From NCBI GenBank assembly GCA_947584295.1, contig CANPWM010000007.1, positions 1 to 53,213 on the forward strand: a stretch of DNA of 53,213 nt. The letters are read 5' to 3'. Shown in pieces: positions 26,819 through 34,518 of the stretch. Both the position numbers and the translations under genes were made by a program. The number at the start of each line of letters is the position of its first letter. Within the stretch, counting starts at the first letter, position 1. The notes below the pieces were generated by a model. It made no database searches, had not been told where the DNA came from, and saw only the letters and a list, made by a program, of their open reading frames with translations. The stretch comes from an uncultured Oscillospiraceae bacterium. Lineage in GTDB: Bacteria; Bacillota; Clostridia; Oscillospirales; Oscillospiraceae.

Positions 26819-26910
26819 GATGTCCTCCTTATTCGCGCCCGGCGGCTGGCCACCGCCGAAACGTTATTTATTTGGTTATTTCCCCAAAGAAGAAAAGCTT
26901 TTATAGCCCA

Positions 26911-26955
26911 TCATGACGGTCAAGACCGTCATGAAAACGAGGGGGATCCCCCTCG
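26911..26955 (-). promoter_or_regulatory. Two back-to-back hairpins in the operon leader
   Basis: In transcript order, the palindrome CGAGGGGGATCCCCCTCG (26938-26955) is followed by an 11-bp stem around an AA/TT centre (26911-26934). Both lie between the promoter at 27007-27035 and the start codon at 26818. The layout copies that of the SLH-gene leader at 6037-6077 though the sequences differ. Confidence 0.5.
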
Positions 26956-27006
26956 GGCCGGGTATTTTGACACACCTATCCTTAAATGTTAACAAACTTT
27001 TAAATA

Positions 27007-27035
27007 ATCTTACTACCCTGTTTTCTTAAAGTCAA
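27007..27035 (-). promoter_or_regulatory. Promoter of the arabinan uptake operon
   Basis: Leftward TTGACT (27030-27035), 17-nt spacer, TAAGAT (27007-27012); leader about 180 nt. It lies back-to-back with, and four nt from, the rightward promoter at 27039, so the two directions may be co-regulated. Confidence 0.55.
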
Positions 27036-27038
27036 TAC

Positions 27039-27066
27039 TTGACAAGGCGTTTTTTTGTGCTATTTT
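27039..27066 (+). promoter_or_regulatory. Promoter of the cytoplasmic GH43 gene
   Basis: TTGACA (27039-27044), 16-nt spacer, TATTTT (27061-27066) with TGTGC just before the -10. The leader is about 140 nt. Confidence 0.55.
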
Positions 27067-27167
27067 ATAGGGGAAAGCGCCGCGGCGGGCGAATTTTTGT
27101 CAGTTTGACCATGCACCCAAAGCCGCGAAAAAAAGGGCTTTTCCCAAAGATTTATGTAAAAAGTGCA

Positions 27168-27182
27168 TTGCAAATCATGCAA
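27168..27182. promoter_or_regulatory. Possible operator TTGCA-N5-TGCAA
   Basis: A perfect inverted repeat, TTGCA-AATCA-TGCAA, 28 nt before the GH43 start codon in the divergent intergenic region. A similar TGCAA-TTA-TTGCA sits at 28603-28615 beyond the gene. Regulator unknown; chance occurrence in AT-rich sequence is possible. Confidence 0.3.
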
Positions 27183-27210
27183 AATGACAATTTTTTGATG
27201 AGGTAACGGT

Positions 27211-28527
27211 ATGAAGCTCCCCTTTCGCCTGAACGATTACAACGCGCGTGTCAACCCCGCCGCCGGGGCCCACGACCCCGGCATGATGTGGGATCCCGTC
27301 TCCCGGCGCTATATCTGCTACTGCACCGACGCCTACGGCCCGGCCCTGGGGGTGGAGGACACCATCGGGATCCCGGCCCGGGTCTCGGACGATCTGGTGG
27401 ATTTTACCTATCACGGCAGCGTCCTCTCCCCGGCGGCCGTGGCCCAGGGGCGGGACAACGGGTGCTTCCCCGCCACCCGCGCCTTCTGGGCGCCCTACGC
27501 TGAGTATGTCCGGGGGGAATACAGGCTCTATTACGCGGCCACCAGGGCCTTTGGAAGCTCGGAGTCCCGCATCTGGCTGGCGGCCGCAAAGGATCCCCTG
27601 GGGCCCTTTGAGAACCGGGGCGTGGTGGCGGACACCTGGGGTACCGACGACACCCTGCCCAACGCCATCGACCCCCACGTTCTGTGGGAGGGGGACAGGG
27701 CGTATCTGATCTACGGCTCCTTCTTCGGAGGGATCTTCCTCAAGGAGCTGGATCCCGCCACGGGCCTGCCCCTGGTCGGACAGCCCAAGACCCTTGGCAA
27801 ATGCGTCTCCCGCAAGTCCGACCCCGTGGTGATGGACGGCCCCGAGGGGGCCTCCTGCTGCTTCGTGCCGGAGACGGGGTATTATTACCTCTTCCAGTCC
27901 TACGGCTGGCTGGGGGATACCTATGACATACGCGTGGGCAGGAGCAAATATGCCGCCGGGCCGTATCTTGACCGGCAGGGCCGGGATCTGGCGGGGCAGA
28001 CGCTGGGGGAGAAGCTGGCCGGGAGCTTCCGCTTTGAGGCGGACTCCCCCGCCCACGGCGAGGCTGTCCCCGGCTGGAGCTGGGGCGGCCTGCGGGGCCC
28101 CGGCCACGGCGTACCCTTTTTTGACCCGGTACGGAGGGCGTGGTTCTTCGTCCACCACATCAGGGACGGCGCGGCGGTGAACCGGCACGTGGAAAAGGAC
28201 GGGCGGCAGAGCTTTCGGAAGTTTTATATGTGCGTCCGGCCCATGTTCTTTGTGGAGGGCTGGCCCGTCCTCTCCCCGGAGCCGTTCGGCGGGCAGGAGC
28301 TGACGCCCCAGGCCCCCCGGGCCGGGAGCTGGGAGCTTATACATTTTAAAGACAGGGATAACAGCCAGCTCTCCAGCCGCCGCGTGGCGCTGGAGGCCTC
28401 CGCGCCCCTCTTTGACAGATCCGTGGTACACCTGGCGCCCGATCTGGAAAACGGCGGCGCGTGCCTGTGCCTGACGGGCGTGGAGGACGGCAGGGCCGTC
28501 TGGGGCAAATATCGCGGGGAGATTTAG
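27211..28527 (+). CDS. GH43 family arabinanase-type glycosidase (cytoplasmic)
   Basis: A 438-residue GH43 propeller plus a C-terminal beta-rich part. Candidate catalytic acids are D in AHDPGMMWDP (base), D in NAIDPHVLW, and E in GPEGASCCF, which aligns with the IEGPYILY acid site of the secreted GH43 at 29.0-30.6 kb. No signal peptide is present, so it probably cuts imported arabino-oligosaccharides. It is divergent from the import operon, with GAGGTAACGGT before the ATG. It resembles endo-arabinanase-type GH43 enzymes by its NAIDP and GYYYLFQSYG blades, but the exact bond specificity is not determined. Confidence 0.86.
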   Translation: MKLPFRLNDYNARVNPAAGAHDPGMMWDPVSRRYICYCTDAYGPALGVEDTIGIPARVSDDLVDFTYHGSVLSPAAVAQGRDNGCFPATRAFWAPYAEYVRGEYRLYYAATRAFGSSESRIWLAAAKDPLGPFENRGVVADTWGTDDTLPNAIDPHVLWEGDRAYLIYGSFFGGIFLKELDPATGLPLVGQPKTLGKCVSRKSDPVVMDGPEGASCCFVPETGYYYLFQSYGWLGDTYDIRVGRSKYAAGPYLDRQGRDLAGQTLGEKLAGSFRFEADSPAHGEAVPGWSWGGLRGPGHGVPFFDPVRRAWFFVHHIRDGAAVNRHVEKDGRQSFRKFYMCVRPMFFVEGWPVLSPEPFGGQELTPQAPRAGSWELIHFKDRDNSQLSSRRVALEASAPLFDRSVVHLAPDLENGGACLCLTGVEDGRAVWGKYRGEI

Positions 28528-28551
28528 CCCGCTCCCGTTTGTTCCGAAGCT

Positions 28552-28580
28552 ATTATACTGTAAAGATAGTATATTGTCAA
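28552..28580 (-). promoter_or_regulatory. Orphan consensus promoter pointing antisense into GH43
   Basis: Leftward TTGACA (28575-28580), exactly 17 nt, TATAAT (28552-28557): a perfect sigma-A promoter 25 nt beyond the stop codon of the rightward GH43 gene. No leftward gene starts downstream for 1.7 kb. TGCAA-TTA-TTGCA lies just upstream of its -35. Confidence 0.6.
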
Positions 28581-28639
28581 GCATATTTTCCTGTTTTATT
28601 AATGCAATTATTGCATATATTAAATTATACGGAAAAAGG

Positions 28640-28669
28640 GTAAGCGCCGTCCTTTCGGACGGCGCTTAC
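28640..28669 (-). terminator. Terminator after the small membrane-protein gene
   Basis: Perfect 13-bp stem (28640-28652 with 28657-28669), loop TTTC; leftward it is followed by CCTTTTT. It ends the GH43-lipoprotein/membrane-protein operon and could also stop rightward GH43 transcripts. Confidence 0.85.
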
Positions 28670-28701
28670 TCTCAATAAAGAAGGAGAAATGTAAGAAGCG
28701 G

Positions 28702-29040
28702 TCAATAATAAAACTTGCGGTGAACCAGCACGAAGGCGTAGATGACGGAGCAGAGGACGCACAAGATGCCGGCGTAGAGGAAGATGCGGGCGATGGTGAC
28801 GTGCCAGACGTTCAGCAGGATAAGGGAGGCCAGCAGGAGCATGGCCAGCCAGTAGGCGAAGAAGAAGACGGTGGCGGCCGCCCATTTGGCGGTGGTCTTG
28901 GCGGTGTCCGCGGCGATCTGGCGGCGGGTCATGCCCTGGTAGTAGGGGTTGATCCGCTTACGGAAGCCGGGGCGGCCCGGTACCACCCTGGGGGTATCTC
29001 CCCGGGGAGAGGCGGTGGGTTCATTCGGCTGCTGTGTCAT
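28702..29040 (-). CDS. Small two-helix membrane protein, unknown function
   Basis: A 112-residue protein with a Pro/Arg-rich N-terminus, a QGMTRRQIAADTAKTTAKW amphipathic stretch and two hydrophobic helices (about 53-76 and 84-106). Its start (GGGGGGTTAAAT before ATG) overlaps the end of the secreted GH43 gene by 20 nt, so it is translationally coupled. I do not recognise a family; a helper of the lipoprotein or the importer is only a guess from context. Confidence 0.7.
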   Translation of the reverse strand: MTQQPNEPTASPRGDTPRVVPGRPGFRKRINPYYQGMTRRQIAADTAKTTAKWAAATVFFFAYWLAMLLLASLILLNVWHVTIARIFLYAGILCVLCSVIYAFVLVHRKFYY

Positions 29041-30562
29041 ATTTAACCCCCCAAAGGCTGGTATTCCCGCCCACCACGGAGAAGGTCATCACGTCGGCGC
29101 CGGCCTCGTCCTTCATGGCGCAGAACACGCCCTTATATTCCTTGCTGCCCAGGGTGATGGTAACGAAATAGGAGTCCTTCTCCATGGTCCAGGTACCCTC
29201 CTCGTCCACCACCTTGGCCTTGCCGCCCTTGTTGAGATAGATGATCATGGGCTGGGATATGGCCTTGCCGATGAAGGTGCCCTGGTCGATGTAGTAGTAG
29301 CGGCCAACGACCTGGTCCTCCTTGTAGCCGGTGGGGCTGACGGTCTCGCCCTGGGTCTGGTAGGGCAGCATGCAGGGCCAGCCGTCGGCGTTGAGCAGGT
29401 ACTGGTGGACGCGGGGCGAGTGGGCCTCGGAGTCCATATCGAAGCGGGTGTGGTAGGCGATGTAACGCTTGCCGTCGTTGTCGATGAGGGCGGAGTTGTG
29501 GCCGGTGGCCATATAGGCCCGGGGCAGGCTGGGCAGCATATAGTTGCCGGAGAGCTTCAGGCCGAAGTCGGCGTGGTTGTCACGGTAGTCCGGGGCCTCA
29601 CCGTTCATGTCCACATAGGGGCCGTCGGGGTTCTCGGAGCGGAACACGCGGATCTGGTAGCCGCCCTCCCGCTGGAGGTTGCCGTAGGAGAGGAAGAGGT
29701 AATAATAGCCGCTGTCCTTATCGTAGAGGATATAGGGGCCCTCGATGGACTTGTGGCCGCCGCCCAGGAGCTTCTTGCCGAAGTAGGCGTCCACGTTGTT
29801 GTCCGGGTCGTCAGCGGGGTGAATGACCTTGCCGGTCTCCTCGTCGATCTCCAGGATAAAGATGCCGCCGGACCAGGAGCCGTACACCAGCCAGTCGTTG
29901 CCGTCGGCGTCGGTGAACAGGGTGGGGTCGATGGCGTTGGGGTACTGGAGGTAATTGTAGCCCTGGCCGTTCACATAGCGGGAGAGGGCGGTCTCCTCGT
30001 CCACATAGTCCAGCACGTCGGTATATTGAATGGTTTTCTCGTCGAAGCCGGAGTAGATGAGCGCGCCCTGCCACTCAAAGTTGCCGTCGGGGGTGTCGGA
30101 GAAGGCGTAGGCCAGGTTGGAGGCGTTGAAGGTGGAGGAGGTGCAGTAGTACATCACGTACTTGCCCAGCTTCTCATTGTACTTCACGTCGGGCGCCCAG
30201 ACCGCGTCGCCGGTGGCGGGAATGACGCTGGAGGTGCTGCCGGTGTAGGCGAAGGCCTCGGAGGCCCTGTTATAGATGGCCCCGAAGATGGGGTTGTTGG
30301 CGCCGTAGCCGTCGGACATCTTGCTCCAGTGCATCATGTCGGTACTGGAGGCGGAGGCCATGTGGGAGCCGTAGATGTAGTAGGTGTCCCCCACCCGCAG
30401 AATGGAGGGGTCGTGGACGGAGACGCCGGAGCCGATGTTCTGGGTGGGAATGGCGCTGAAATCCGCGGTAAAGTCGTAATCCGGCTCGGCGGGGGCGCAG
30501 GAGGCCAGCGCCAGGGCCAGCATGACGAGGGCCATCAGCGCGGAAAGGACTCTTTTCTTCAT
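29021..30562 (-). CDS. Secreted GH43 endo-arabinanase-type lipoprotein
   Basis: A 513-residue lipoprotein. The signal peptide ends in lipobox ALASC (C22), then comes a GH43 five-blade propeller with base D in VHDPSILRVGD, D in NAIDPTLFTD and acid E in KSIEGPYILYDKDSGYYYLF. A C-terminal beta-sandwich follows (about 420-513), as in extracellular endo-1,5-alpha-L-arabinanases. It should cut arabinan on the cell surface and feed the importers encoded leftward. The ATG at 30562 (AAGGAGAACCGTTT upstream) is used rather than the frame's earlier start, which would spoil the signal peptide. The promoter at 30622-30650 is perfect consensus. Confidence 0.9.
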   Translation of the reverse strand: MKKRVLSALMALVMLALALASCAPAEPDYDFTADFSAIPTQNIGSGVSVHDPSILRVGDTYYIYGSHMASASSTDMMHWSKMSDGYGANNPIFGAIYNRASEAFAYTGSTSSVIPATGDAVWAPDVKYNEKLGKYVMYYCTSSTFNASNLAYAFSDTPDGNFEWQGALIYSGFDEKTIQYTDVLDYVDEETALSRYVNGQGYNYLQYPNAIDPTLFTDADGNDWLVYGSWSGGIFILEIDEETGKVIHPADDPDNNVDAYFGKKLLGGGHKSIEGPYILYDKDSGYYYLFLSYGNLQREGGYQIRVFRSENPDGPYVDMNGEAPDYRDNHADFGLKLSGNYMLPSLPRAYMATGHNSALIDNDGKRYIAYHTRFDMDSEAHSPRVHQYLLNADGWPCMLPYQTQGETVSPTGYKEDQVVGRYYYIDQGTFIGKAISQPMIIYLNKGGKAKVVDEEGTWTMEKDSYFVTITLGSKEYKGVFCAMKDEAGADVMTFSVVGGNTSLWGVKYDTAAE

Positions 30563-30621
30563 AAACGGTTCTCCTTTTCTGATAAGATAGGCGGGGGTAT
30601 GTATCTGGAAAATTAAATACA

Positions 30622-30650
30622 ATTATAAATGTAATTTTATGATATGTCAA
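30622..30650 (-). promoter_or_regulatory. Consensus promoter of the secreted GH43 operon
   Basis: Leftward TTGACA (30645-30650), 17 nt, TATAAT (30622-30627); 60 nt before the start codon. Confidence 0.8.
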
Positions 30651-30664
30651 TATGGGTTTTATAA

Positions 30665-31262
30665 GGTTGCCCGCCCGATGGGCGGGCGGGATCTTCTTCC
30701 CCTCTTTTGACCCGTCAAAAGAGGGGAAGAAGCAAGGGGAGAAAACCGGCTCAGGGGGGATTTCGTTTTTTCCCCCCTGAGAACCCCCTTTTGAAAACGA
30801 CCACACAGGGGCCGCGGCCCCTATGTGGAGAACCCCAGGGGAGCGCCCGCAAGATGGCGAGTGTGAGAAACGGGATTTCCCCCGCACGGAATTCTGCGTT
30901 TTTAGCGCAAGGTTCCTGTACGGGCCGGACACCTGGCCGGCCCGCCTTCCGATTTACGAAAAATCTATCCTCATACGCCGTACGGGCCGCCGCCCACGGC
31001 GGCCCAGCGAATTCCCGAAAAACCATCGTACAACGTTGTAGGGGCCGCCTCTCTTGGCGGCCCGACCTTTTTAATACGCGGCGTAGCCGCAACCTTTTTT
31101 TGGGGGGCGGCATCGAAATTCGTTTGGCGGGCCGGCCGGGTGTCCGGCCCGTACGGATAATTTTTACGTTGTGGGAAGCGAAAAGATATGGGGGAGATGT
31201 TGCGTAAGACGGCGGGCCGCCTGGAGAGGCGGCCCATGCAAGGTTATACGATAGATTCACGG
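30665..31262. repeat. Intergenic palindrome mosaic, cluster I
   Basis: About 600 nt without a credible gene. It starts with three hairpins: 30669-30676/30680-30687, a 19-bp perfect stem 30693-30711/30714-30732, and 30751-30760/30771-30780. It continues with GC-rich palindromic modules at 30918-30946 (CCGGACACCTGGCCGG type), 30979-31006 (GGGCCGCC-n-GGCGGCCC), 31037-31063 (GTAGGGGCCGCC type), 31078-31090 (GCGGCGTAGCCGC), 31126-31156 and 31214-31235. The same modules recur nearly verbatim at 41.9-42.5 and 48.3-49.2 kb. Confidence 0.85.
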
Positions 31263-31276
31263 GAATTCGATGGGCC

Positions 31277-31477
31277 TTAGAGGACCTCGTATCCCTGGTC
31301 CTCCACGGCTTTTTTGAGCGCGGCGAAGTCCACGTCCTGGGTCAAGGTGACGACGGCGGTGCCGGCGGTGTGGCTGGGGACGGCCTCGGCCACGCCGGGG
31401 ACGGCCTCCAGGGCCTTCTTGACGCGCATTTCACAGTGGGGGCACATCATGCCCTGGATCTTCAATGTTTTTTCCAT
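31277..31477 (-). CDS. Predicted internal in-frame CopZ-like chaperone
   Basis: Inside copA, TAAGGAGGAAAAAACC directly precedes an in-frame ATG (31477) whose product would be 66 residues, exactly one HMA fold with GMMCPHC and the length of CopZ-type copper chaperones. This suggests that both the long ATPase and a free chaperone come from one frame. It is predicted from the site alone; it may also be the relic of a stop-codon loss that fused copA and copZ. Confidence 0.6.
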   Translation of the reverse strand: MEKTLKIQGMMCPHCEMRVKKALEAVPGVAEAVPSHTAGTAVVTLTQDVDFAALKKAVEDQGYEVL

Positions 31478-33778
31478 GGTTTTTTCCTCCTTATTGGATC
31501 GGTGTTTGATTTTTTTATCGTGACGGGCGTCACGAATTTTGACAAGGTTGAGCCGCAGGGCGTTGGACACCACGCAGAAGCTGGAAAGGCTCATGGCCGC
31601 CGCGCCGAACATGGGGTTCAGCGTCAGGCCCAGGCCCACGAACACCCCGGCGGCCAGGGGGATCCCGATGGCGTTGTAGAAAAACGCCCAGAAAAGGTTC
31701 TGGTGGATATTCCGCAAGGTGGCGCGGCTCAGGCGAATAGCGGCGGGTACGTCGGAGAGGGCGCTTTTCATCAGCACCACGTCGGCGGCCTCGATGGCCA
31801 CGTCCGTACCGGCGCCGATGGCCAGCCCTACGTCGGCCCGGGTCAGGGCCGGGGCGTCGTTGATGCCGTCGCCCACCATGGCCACCTTGCCCTGGCGGCG
31901 GAGGTCGCGGATCACCGCCTCCTTGCCGTCGGGCAGGACGCCGGCGATGACCTGATCCACGCCCACCTGCTCCCCGATGGCCCTGGCTGTGCGCTCGTTG
32001 TCGCCGGTGAGCATCACCGTGCGGATACCCATGTTCTTAAGCTGCAAGATGGCCTCGGCGCTGTCGGCCTTGACGGTGTCCGCCACGGCGATCATGCCCA
32101 AAAGCGCCCCGTCCCTGGCGAACACCAGGGGCGTTTTGCCCGCTTGGGCCAAGGCGGCGGCCCGGGCCTCCAGGGCGGGATCCAGGGTCAGGACCGTCCC
32201 GGCGTATTTAAGGCTCCCGCCGGTGAGGGACGCGCCGTCCAGGGAGGCGGCGACGCCGCTGCCCGGCAGGGCGCGGAAATCCGTGACCGGGGGCGGGACG
32301 ACGCCCCGCTCCTCCGCGCCCCGGAGGACGGCTTTCGCCAGGGGGTGTTCGCTCCCCTTCTCCAAGGCGGCGGCCAGACGCAGCAGCTCCGTCTCGGTGA
32401 GGCCCTCCGCCGGGAGGATATCGGTGATCTCAGGCTCCCCGGAGGTGATGGTGCCGGTCTTGTCCAGAACCACCAGCTCCACGCGGCCTGTCTCCTCCAG
32501 GGAGACGGCGGTTTTGAACAAAATGCCGTTTTTCGCGCCCACGCCGTTGCCCACCATGATAGCCACGGGGGTAGCCAGCCCCAGGGCGCAGGGGCAGGAG
32601 ATCACCAGGACGGAGATGCCCCGGGCCAGGGCGTAGCCCACGGGCCTGCCCAGCAGGAGCCACACGGCGGCGGTCACTACGGCGATGGAGATCACCGCCG
32701 GGACGAAAACGCCGGAGACCTTGTCGGCGATCTTGGCGATGGGGGCCTTGGTGGCCGCCGCGTCGGAGACCATCTTGATGATCTGGGAGAGGGTGGTGTC
32801 CTCCCCCACCCGCAGGGCGCGGCACCTGAGCAGGCCGGCCTCGTTCACCGTGGCGGCGCTGACCTTGTCGCCGGGGGCCTTGTCCACGGGGATCGACTCG
32901 CCGGTGAGGGCCGATTCGTTGACGGCGCTGTGACCCTCCAGCACCTCCCCGTCCACGGGGACGGACTCGCCGGGGCGCACCAGAAAGACGTCGCCCACGG
33001 CCACGTCCTCGATGGGGACGGTGATTTCGCGCCCGTCGCGCTCCACGCTGGCGGTCTTGGGGGCCAGGCGCATCAGGGACTTCAAGGCGTCGGTGGTACG
33101 GCCCTTGCTCCGGGCCTCCAGCGTCTTGCCCACGGTGATCAGGGCCAGGATCATGGCGGCGGACTCGAACCAGAAGTCCATCATGTACGCCGACACGGCC
33201 TCCATGTCCCCGTCCGCCTGGGCGCGGGTCATCATGAAAAGCACCCAAGTACTCCAGCCGAAGCTGGCCGCCGAGCCAAGGGCCACCAGCGTGTCCATAT
33301 TGGGGGCGCGGTGCAGGAGGCCCTTAAAGCCGTTTATGAAAAATTTCTGGTTGATGACCATGACGACAGCGGCCAAGAGCAGCTGGAGAAGGCCCATGGC
33401 CACATGGTTGCCCTGGAAGAATTTCGGCACCGGCCAGCCCCACATCATATGGCCCATGGAGAAATACATCAGCACCAGCACGAAGCCCACCGACCAGCAG
33501 AGGCGGCGCACCAATACCGGCGTCTCACGGTCGGCCAGGGCGTCCTCCCCGGCGGCGGGGGCGCTTTTGGCCCCGTCGCTCCCCTTGCGGCTGGCGCCGT
33601 AGCCGGCGGCCTCCACGGCCCGAATGATGTCGGCCTCCGGGGCCGTCCCCTCCACGCCCATGGAGTTGGTCAGCAGGCTCACCGCGCAGCTCGTGACCCC
33701 GGGGACGGCGGAGACGGCCTTCTCCACCCGGGCCTGGCAGGCGGCGCAGGACATTCCGGTGACGGTATACTGTACCAT
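31277..33778 (-). CDS. copA: Copper-exporting P1B ATPase with fused C-terminal CopZ-like domain
   Basis: An approximately 833-residue membrane ATPase that exports Cu(I). It has an N-terminal heavy-metal domain (GMSCAAC near residue 10), eight predicted helices, metal channel CPC (near 397-399), DKTGT phosphorylation site (near 441) and the GDGIND hinge. The typical CopA end (NALRLNLVKI) is followed by a linker and a second heavy-metal domain (GMMCPHC) that resembles a free CopZ chaperone. A good ribosome binding site and ATG occur inside the frame before that domain. The start is ATG 33778 with GAGG 8 nt upstream (ATG 33784 is only 2 nt from it). It follows csoR by 10 nt in one operon. Confidence 0.94.
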   Translation of the reverse strand: MVQYTVTGMSCAACQARVEKAVSAVPGVTSCAVSLLTNSMGVEGTAPEADIIRAVEAAGYGASRKGSDGAKSAPAAGEDALADRETPVLVRRLCWSVGFVLVLMYFSMGHMMWGWPVPKFFQGNHVAMGLLQLLLAAVVMVINQKFFINGFKGLLHRAPNMDTLVALGSAASFGWSTWVLFMMTRAQADGDMEAVSAYMMDFWFESAAMILALITVGKTLEARSKGRTTDALKSLMRLAPKTASVERDGREITVPIEDVAVGDVFLVRPGESVPVDGEVLEGHSAVNESALTGESIPVDKAPGDKVSAATVNEAGLLRCRALRVGEDTTLSQIIKMVSDAAATKAPIAKIADKVSGVFVPAVISIAVVTAAVWLLLGRPVGYALARGISVLVISCPCALGLATPVAIMVGNGVGAKNGILFKTAVSLEETGRVELVVLDKTGTITSGEPEITDILPAEGLTETELLRLAAALEKGSEHPLAKAVLRGAEERGVVPPPVTDFRALPGSGVAASLDGASLTGGSLKYAGTVLTLDPALEARAAALAQAGKTPLVFARDGALLGMIAVADTVKADSAEAILQLKNMGIRTVMLTGDNERTARAIGEQVGVDQVIAGVLPDGKEAVIRDLRRQGKVAMVGDGINDAPALTRADVGLAIGAGTDVAIEAADVVLMKSALSDVPAAIRLSRATLRNIHQNLFWAFFYNAIGIPLAAGVFVGLGLTLNPMFGAAAMSLSSFCVVSNALRLNLVKIRDARHDKKIKHRSNKEEKTMEKTLKIQGMMCPHCEMRVKKALEAVPGVAEAVPSHTAGTAVVTLTQDVDFAALKKAVEDQGYEVL

Positions 33779-33788
33779 TTTCATCGCC

Positions 33789-34097
33789 TCATTTCATCAG
33801 CTTCTGGAGCAGGCCCACCAGCTCGTCGATGGTCTCGTCGCTGCCGGCACGGATATCCCCGGCCACGCAGGTCTTGATGTGGCTGGCCAGCAGCTCCCGG
33901 GTGAACCCGTTGAGGGCGGCGGTGGCCGCCGCCACCTGGGTCAGAATGTCCGGGCAGTAGGCGCTGCGCTCCACCATGCCCCGGATCCCCCGTATCTGCC
34001 CCTCCACCCGGTTCAGGCGGTTCACCAGGGAGGCCACCTCCTCCGGCGGGCGCTCCTTTGTCTTGTGGCAGCAGTTACATTCTTTGTCGCAGTTCAT
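33789..34097 (-). CDS. csoR: CsoR-type copper-sensing repressor
   Basis: A 102-residue all-helical DNA-binding repressor of the CsoR/RcnR family. The Cu(I) ligand set is visible: C in SAYCPDIL and H/C in SHIKTCV. The motif LNRVEGQIRGIRGMVE is characteristic of the first helix. The extra N-terminal cysteines (MNCDKECNCCHK) are unusual and could bind metal too. First gene of the csoR-copA operon, whose promoter carries two CsoR-like operators. Confidence 0.92.
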   Translation of the reverse strand: MNCDKECNCCHKTKERPPEEVASLVNRLNRVEGQIRGIRGMVERSAYCPDILTQVAAATAALNGFTRELLASHIKTCVAGDIRAGSDETIDELVGLLQKLMK

Positions 34098-34107
34098 GTC
34101 GGTAATA

Positions 34108-34161
34108 TACCCCCTCCGGGTATTTTTTATGTATTATATACCCCGTGGGGGTATTTGTCAA
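34108..34161 (-). promoter_or_regulatory. csoR-copA promoter with two CsoR operators
   Basis: Leftward TTGACA (34156-34161), 17 nt, TATAAT (34133-34138). The spacer contains the palindrome TACCCCGTGGGGGTA (34139-34153); a second copy, TACCCCCTCCGGGTA (34108-34122), lies between transcription start and the ribosome binding site. These match the G/C-rich inverted repeats bound by CsoR, so repression by blocking polymerase is expected. Confidence 0.85.
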
Positions 34162-34179
34162 GGGGTGGAGAAAAAAATT

Positions 34180-34202
34180 CCGGGGCCGCTGGGCGGCCCC
34201 GG
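34180..34202 (-). terminator. Terminator of the XRE gene at 34.2 kb
   Basis: Perfect 10-bp GC stem (34180-34189 with 34193-34202), loop TGG, followed leftward by AATTTTTTT. It separates the XRE gene from the csoR promoter. Confidence 0.85.
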
Positions 34203-34212
34203 AGAGGAGGTC

Positions 34213-34425
34213 TTACATTTTATCCGTCTGAACGTCGTTGCAGAGGAGGTAATCTGTGGTAACGCCCAGGATATGGGACAGCTTGAGCAGGTTGTCAACC
34301 GTCGGCATAGTCAGGCCAAGCTCGTATTTCTGATACCCGTAAAGCGAGAGATCCATCAGATCGGCCATCTTTTCCTGCGTCAGTCCGGCGTTTTTTCTGG
34401 CCTCACGGAGCCGGTTTTTGAACAT
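34213..34425 (-). CDS. XRE-family repressor, partner of a 63-residue protein (module A)
   Basis: A 70-residue single helix-turn-helix protein: LREARKNAGLTQEKMADLMDLSLYGYQKYE is the HTH, followed by PTVDNLLKLSHILGVTTDYLLCND. It has the same length and tail style as the three XRE proteins at 42.5-43.1 kb. The start at 34425 follows GGGAGGGAAGGAAA. It is divergent from the small gene at 34519 across a 93-nt promoter/operator region, so it most likely represses that gene and itself. Confidence 0.88.
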   Translation of the reverse strand: MFKNRLREARKNAGLTQEKMADLMDLSLYGYQKYELGLTMPTVDNLLKLSHILGVTTDYLLCNDVQTDKM

Positions 34426-34441
34426 TTTCCTTCCCTCCCGG

Positions 34442-34505
34442 TTGACAATCTGCAAACAGTATACTATAATGCAGCCAGAGAGTTTACCAACCGTAGGTTT
34501 GTAAA
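34442..34505 (+). promoter_or_regulatory. Promoter and likely operator of module A
   Basis: TTGACA (34442-34447), 17 nt, TATAAT (34465-34470) drive the 63-residue protein. TTTACCAACC-GTA-GGTTTGTAAA (34483-34505, one mismatch) lies right after the -10 and overlaps the start-site/leader, as expected for an XRE operator. AGTATACT overlaps the -10 and offers a -10-like TATACT in the other direction. Confidence 0.7.
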
Positions 34506-34518
34506 AGGAGGGCAAATC

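Noticed and set aside
27175..28584. 469-codon leftward frame opposite the cytoplasmic GH43 gene, downstream of the orphan promoter
   Set aside because: Tempting because of the promoter, but it has no ribosome binding site and reads as a Pro/Gly/Val-rich shadow; the GH43 frame carries the conserved motifs.
30669..30732. Hairpins upstream of the secreted GH43 gene as part of its leader
   Set aside because: They lie upstream of the consensus promoter at 30622-30650, so they are not in that transcript; they belong to the repeat cluster.
30707..31260. Several open frames of 70-220 codons on both strands in repeat cluster I (and similar frames at 41.8-42.5 and 48.3-49.2 kb)
   Set aside because: They consist of translated palindromic repeats (RAGRLERRPL-, GPDTWPARLP-like strings), lack ribosome binding sites and recur in different frames with the repeats.
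31370..33877. 835-codon rightward frame opposite copA
   Set aside because: Shadow of copA; repetitive His/Gly/Gln-rich sequence without domains.
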